A stretch of DNA of 64,000 bases from an uncultured Paracoccaceae bacterium (GTDB lineage: Bacteria; Pseudomonadota; Alphaproteobacteria; Rhodobacterales; Rhodobacteraceae). Position 1 is the stretch's first letter; every line of letters begins with the position of its first letter. The DNA lies in NCBI GenBank assembly GCA_947500055.1, contig CANMQO010000008.1:62001-126000 (forward strand). Reading direction: 5' to 3'. The position numbers and the translations under genes are program-made. Below are positions 61,416-64,000 of this stretch, piece after piece. Below the pieces are notes generated by a model. It was not told the DNA's origin, made no database searches, and was given only the letters and a program-made list of their open reading frames with translations.

Positions 61416-62408
61416 TCACGGGACAATCACGCCGACAACAGCGGCGCAATCACCCGATTTGATCAATCCCGGAAAGTGACGACTGATCAGCCGTCCGGAC
61501 ATTTTCGCCTTGTACTCGATGGCAGGCACGCCGGTGCGGGCAACCGGCCAGATACGCGCAATGATATCACCTTTGCTGACCTGCTCACCAAGATCAACCA
61601 TGGGTTCATACAACCCGTCGTCATGTGAAAATACAAAGCAATCGCCGTTCGGCATATCGATATTGATCGTGGGGTCGATTTGCATCTCACCTCGCAGGAT
61701 GCCCCCGTGGATCAACACGTTACGCAGTCCCTTTTTGGCAATCGCGATCGATTTTGCTGTGGCGGACCCGCCGCCGCCCAGTTCGGTTGAAACGAAAACC
61801 TTGCCCATATCCTCAACTGCGGTGTCAAACATGCCGACATTGTCGATCTCTAACAGCATCACTGAATAAGGCGCGTTGAACGCCTGCATCGCTGCCACGC
61901 AGGCGGCTTCCTGCGCCTTGTCATCCAATACATGCGCAGCGGCGAAGGGCAGGAAGTCGAGCGTTTTGCCCCCGGAATGGAAATCCAGAACGATATCCGC
62001 GATAGGCACCAGCACCCGCTGGAAATAATCGGCAATCTTTTCGGTCACACCACCGTCGGGGCGACCCGGAAAGCTGCGGTTCATATTCCCCTTGTCAATT
62101 GGCGATGTCCGCGTGCCCGCGCAATATGCAGGAAAATTGAACGCAGGCACAATGATCACCCTACCGGTGATAGCCTCCGGCTGCAGTGTCGCTGCCAGAT
62201 CCTGCAATGCAACCGGACCTTCATATTCGTCGCCATGATTGCCGCCCGTCAAAAGGGCCGTTGGTCCCTTCCCATTCTGAATCACGGTCAGCGGGATCAT
62301 GACCGACCCCCACGCGCTGTCATCGCGACTATACGGCAGGCGAAGAAAGCCGTGATGGATGCCGTCCTGATCCAAGGGGATTGTCGGCGTAATGGGCGAA
62401 GGCATCAT
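61416..62408 (-). CDS. doeB: N-alpha-acetyl-L-2,4-diaminobutyrate deacetylase DoeB
   Basis: 330 residues. Succinylglutamate desuccinylase/aspartoacylase-family zinc enzyme: GGNHGDEYEGPVAL (His and Glu zinc ligands), VPAFNFPAYCAGTRTSPIDKGNMNRSFPG and DFHSGGKTLDFLP (third ligand His), then STELGGGGSAT. This pattern and the ectoine hydrolase 4 bp upstream mark it as DoeB, which hydrolyses N-alpha-acetyl-diaminobutyrate to diaminobutyrate and acetate. Confidence 0.9.
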   Translation of the reverse strand: MMPSPITPTIPLDQDGIHHGFLRLPYSRDDSAWGSVMIPLTVIQNGKGPTALLTGGNHGDEYEGPVALQDLAATLQPEAITGRVIIVPAFNFPAYCAGTRTSPIDKGNMNRSFPGRPDGGVTEKIADYFQRVLVPIADIVLDFHSGGKTLDFLPFAAAHVLDDKAQEAACVAAMQAFNAPYSVMLLEIDNVGMFDTAVEDMGKVFVSTELGGGGSATAKSIAIAKKGLRNVLIHGGILRGEMQIDPTINIDMPNGDCFVFSHDDGLYEPMVDLGEQVSKGDIIARIWPVARTGVPAIEYKAKMSGRLISRHFPGLIKSGDCAAVVGVIVP

Positions 62409-62412
62409 CGCA

Positions 62413-63600
62413 TCAGTCCTTTACCAACATTTTGCGTGGCACATTGGCCAGGCATTCAGGGCCATTTTCGCCAATACGAATACTTTCGGTGATTTCAAAA
62501 CCCCAATCCTCCATCCACAGGCCGGTCATGAAATGAAATGTCATGTTTTCCTGCAGAACTGAGGTATCGCCGGGCCGCAGAGACATTGTGCGCTCACCCC
62601 AGTCGGGGGGATAGCTGACGCCAATGGGATAGCCGGTCCGATTATCCTTGGTGATGCCGTATTTTTTGAGCACGTCAAAGAAGGCCAACGCGATATCCTC
62701 GCAGGTATTGCCGACACGCGCCTTTTCCAAACCAGCCTCCATCCCTTCCAAAACCGCCTTCTCGGCATCAAGGAAAGTCTGTGTGGGTTTGCCCAGAAAC
62801 ACGGTACGCGACAATGGGCAGTGGTAACGCTTGACGACCCCGGCAACTTCAAAAAAGGTCCCCTCGCCCGATTTCATCGGCTGATCGTCCCAGGTCAAAT
62901 GGGGGGCAGCAGCGTCTGAACCCGAAGGCAGCAAAGGCACCAGCGCCGGATAGTCCCCACCCGCCCCGATTTGCGGGTCGTAGCGCAGGGCGGCATCATA
63001 GATCTCTGCGACCAGATCGCATTTACGGATGCCCGGTGCGACCTTATCAAAAATACGCTCATGCATTCGGCCGACAATCTTGCCCGCTTGCCGCATCAGT
63101 GTCAGCTCCGCCTCCGACTTCACGGCACGCTGCCAGTTCACCAGCGCAGTTGCATCGGCGAAGGTGGCATTTGGCAAATGGGACTGAAGCGCAGCGAATG
63201 CGGCAGCAGAGAACCAGTAATTGTCCATCTCCACACCGATCACGCCACTTGCAAGGCCCCGGTCAGTAAGCTGTGCAGACAGATAGTCCATCGGATGGCG
63301 TTCTGCTGACTGCACATAGTGATCGGGATAACCGATGATATTAGCGGGTTTCATAAAACAGGTGCGCAACGCGCCGTTGGCATCCTGCCCGCGCCCGTAC
63401 CAGATGGGTTCGCCGTTCAACGGAAGAACCACGCATTGATGCACATAGAATGACCAACCGTCATAGCCCGTCAGCCAGTTCATGTTCGACGGGTCCGAGA
63501 CGACCAACAGGTCAATGCCCCGCGCCTGCATGGCAATTCTGACCTTGGCGATACGGTCGCCAAATTCCGTGCGGGAAAAGTGAAGCGTGGGCGTCGGCAT
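62413..63600 (-). CDS. doeA: Ectoine hydrolase DoeA (M24 peptidase fold)
   Basis: 395 residues from MPTPTLHFSRTEFGDRIAKV at 63600; the longer frame to 63645 is rejected. N-terminal creatinase-like domain (LLVVSDPSNMNWLTGYDGWSFYVHQ) and a C-terminal pita-bread fold with FFEVAGVVKRYHCPLSRTVFLG and MTFHFMTGLWMEDWGFEITESIRI. This is the known ectoine hydrolase pattern; it opens the ectoine ring to N-alpha-acetyl-diaminobutyrate. It precedes doeB by 4 bp. No ectoine transporter (uehABC) or EnuR regulator is in the window. Confidence 0.9.
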   Translation of the reverse strand: MPTPTLHFSRTEFGDRIAKVRIAMQARGIDLLVVSDPSNMNWLTGYDGWSFYVHQCVVLPLNGEPIWYGRGQDANGALRTCFMKPANIIGYPDHYVQSAERHPMDYLSAQLTDRGLASGVIGVEMDNYWFSAAAFAALQSHLPNATFADATALVNWQRAVKSEAELTLMRQAGKIVGRMHERIFDKVAPGIRKCDLVAEIYDAALRYDPQIGAGGDYPALVPLLPSGSDAAAPHLTWDDQPMKSGEGTFFEVAGVVKRYHCPLSRTVFLGKPTQTFLDAEKAVLEGMEAGLEKARVGNTCEDIALAFFDVLKKYGITKDNRTGYPIGVSYPPDWGERTMSLRPGDTSVLQENMTFHFMTGLWMEDWGFEITESIRIGENGPECLANVPRKMLVKD

Positions 63601-63721
63601 TTTCAGGCTCCGATCAACTGGTAAAATATGGTGATAGCAGCCCAAAGGGTTTGGCCCTTCAGGCGGCGTGGATTGTGCATCAGGCAGTTCTGACTAGACG
63701 CCGAAAAAGATCCCGGCGGCA

Positions 63722-63757
63722 AGAAAAAAGGCGCGCCACGGCATCCCGTGGCGCGCC
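63722..63757 (-). terminator. Intrinsic terminator after the 5'-nucleotidase gene
   Basis: GGCGCGCCACGG (63730-63741), loop CATC, CCGTGGCGCGCC (63746-63757): a perfect 12-bp stem. On the minus strand it is followed by TTTTTTC. It ends 21 bp after the stop of the minus-strand nucleotidase gene. Confidence 0.9.
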
Positions 63758-63777
63758 TCGATTTTCACCTCGCCGGT

Positions 63778-64000
63778 TTACTTAACAGTGATCCGGCCAT
63801 CCTTATAAGGTGTGAACGGGCTGTTGGCTGCGATATAGTCAGCCGTGACATCGGCCAGATCCGGACCATAGTCATAGGCATTGGCCGCATCCTTGAACAT
63901 GTCGTACCCATCACCGCCATTGCGGACGTAGTTATTGGACACGACGCCATAGGTCGCAGCCGGATCAATCGCGGTTCCGCCAACCATCACGTCAGACACC
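63778..64000 (-). CDS. 5'-nucleotidase/2',3'-cyclic phosphodiesterase family, C-terminal end
   Basis: Only the last ~74 residues are in the window; the gene continues off the right edge. SDVMVGGTAIDPAATYGVVSNNYVRNGGDGYDMFKDA matches the 5_nucleotid_C substrate-binding domain (V-x-x-N-x-x-x-x-x-GGDGY). Full-length relatives are secreted or periplasmic metallophosphoesterases that hydrolyse nucleotides. A strong terminator follows its stop codon. Confidence 0.8.
   Translation of the reverse strand, partial: VSDVMVGGTAIDPAATYGVVSNNYVRNGGDGYDMFKDAANAYDYGPDLADVTADYIAANSPFTPYKDGRITVK

Noticed and set aside
1-64000. tRNA genes, CRISPR arrays, insertion sequences or prophage genes
   Set aside because: No cloverleaf-type sequence in the intergenic gaps, no regularly spaced repeats, and no transposase, integrase or phage structural protein was seen.

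Overview
The window looks like a chromosomal segment of a marine alphaproteobacterium of the Rhodobacteraceae (Roseobacter group). Pointers are the split ATP synthase (an F0-only operon atpI-B-E-F'-F with a duplicated b/b' subunit), the PhyR-NepR-EcfG general stress module, glcDEF, an L-carnitine operon built around a dehydrogenase-thioesterase fusion, ectoine-degradation genes, and moderately high GC. I see no tRNA, rRNA, CRISPR array, insertion sequence, integrase or phage gene. Genes are densely packed, many with 4-bp ATGA overlaps.

Layout. 0-4.6 kb: 5' end of a PhoX-type phosphatase, an XRE/MmyB-like regulator facing a small membrane protein, an NmrA-like oxidoreductase, a mini-XRE/membrane-protein pair and a Bcr/CflA-type efflux pump. 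4.7-8.6 kb: carnitine operon (BKACE, lipocalin, small lipoprotein, carnitine dehydrogenase/betainyl-CoA thioesterase, SDR). 8.8-14 kb: GNAT, aldo/keto reductase, MFS, outer-membrane barrel, metG. 14-15.6 kb: phyR facing nepR-ecfG, with a matching EcfG promoter between them. 15.7-18.1 kb: lytic transglycosylase and a sulfatase-superfamily hydrolase. 18.1-22.9 kb: Anbu proteasome-homologue cluster with two transglutaminases, alpha-E and circularly permuted ATP-grasp proteins. 23.1-29.2 kb: an unusual three-gene set (SGNH hydrolase-trypsin fusion, animal-type haem peroxidase, papain-alpha/beta hydrolase fusion), the best candidate here for an undescribed system. 29.3-35.9 kb: MoxR-DUF58-BatA/DUF4159 cluster. 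36-37.9 kb: DUF1285, an exported protein and DUF599. 38-41.9 kb: glcDEF. 41.9-46.8 kb: secreted trypsin-like protease, Hsp20, small exported protein, polA, zinc-finger protein. 46.9-51.5 kb: ABC ATPase, HIT protein and a glycosyltransferase/sulfotransferase island. 51.4-54 kb: adenosine kinase, nth, Ada-like methyltransferase. 54.1-56.4 kb: OmpA-type lipoprotein, FadR-family GntR regulator, CPBP protease. 56.5-59.1 kb: F0 operon. 59.3 kb to the end: ArsR regulator, ectoine catabolism (doeA, doeB, DUF1304, class III aminotransferase) and the 3' end of a 5'-nucleotidase.

Themes. Two modules use compatible solutes (carnitine, ectoine) and one uses glycolate, as expected for a heterotroph living near phytoplankton. 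Three regulatory links can be read from sequence alone: an EcfG promoter in front of nepR-ecfG; near-identical 23-bp inverted repeats in front of glcD and in front of the FadR-type regulator 17 kb away, suggesting it controls both; and a perfect palindrome in front of the ArsR gene. No database search was possible. Family assignments rest on motifs and recalled family patterns.
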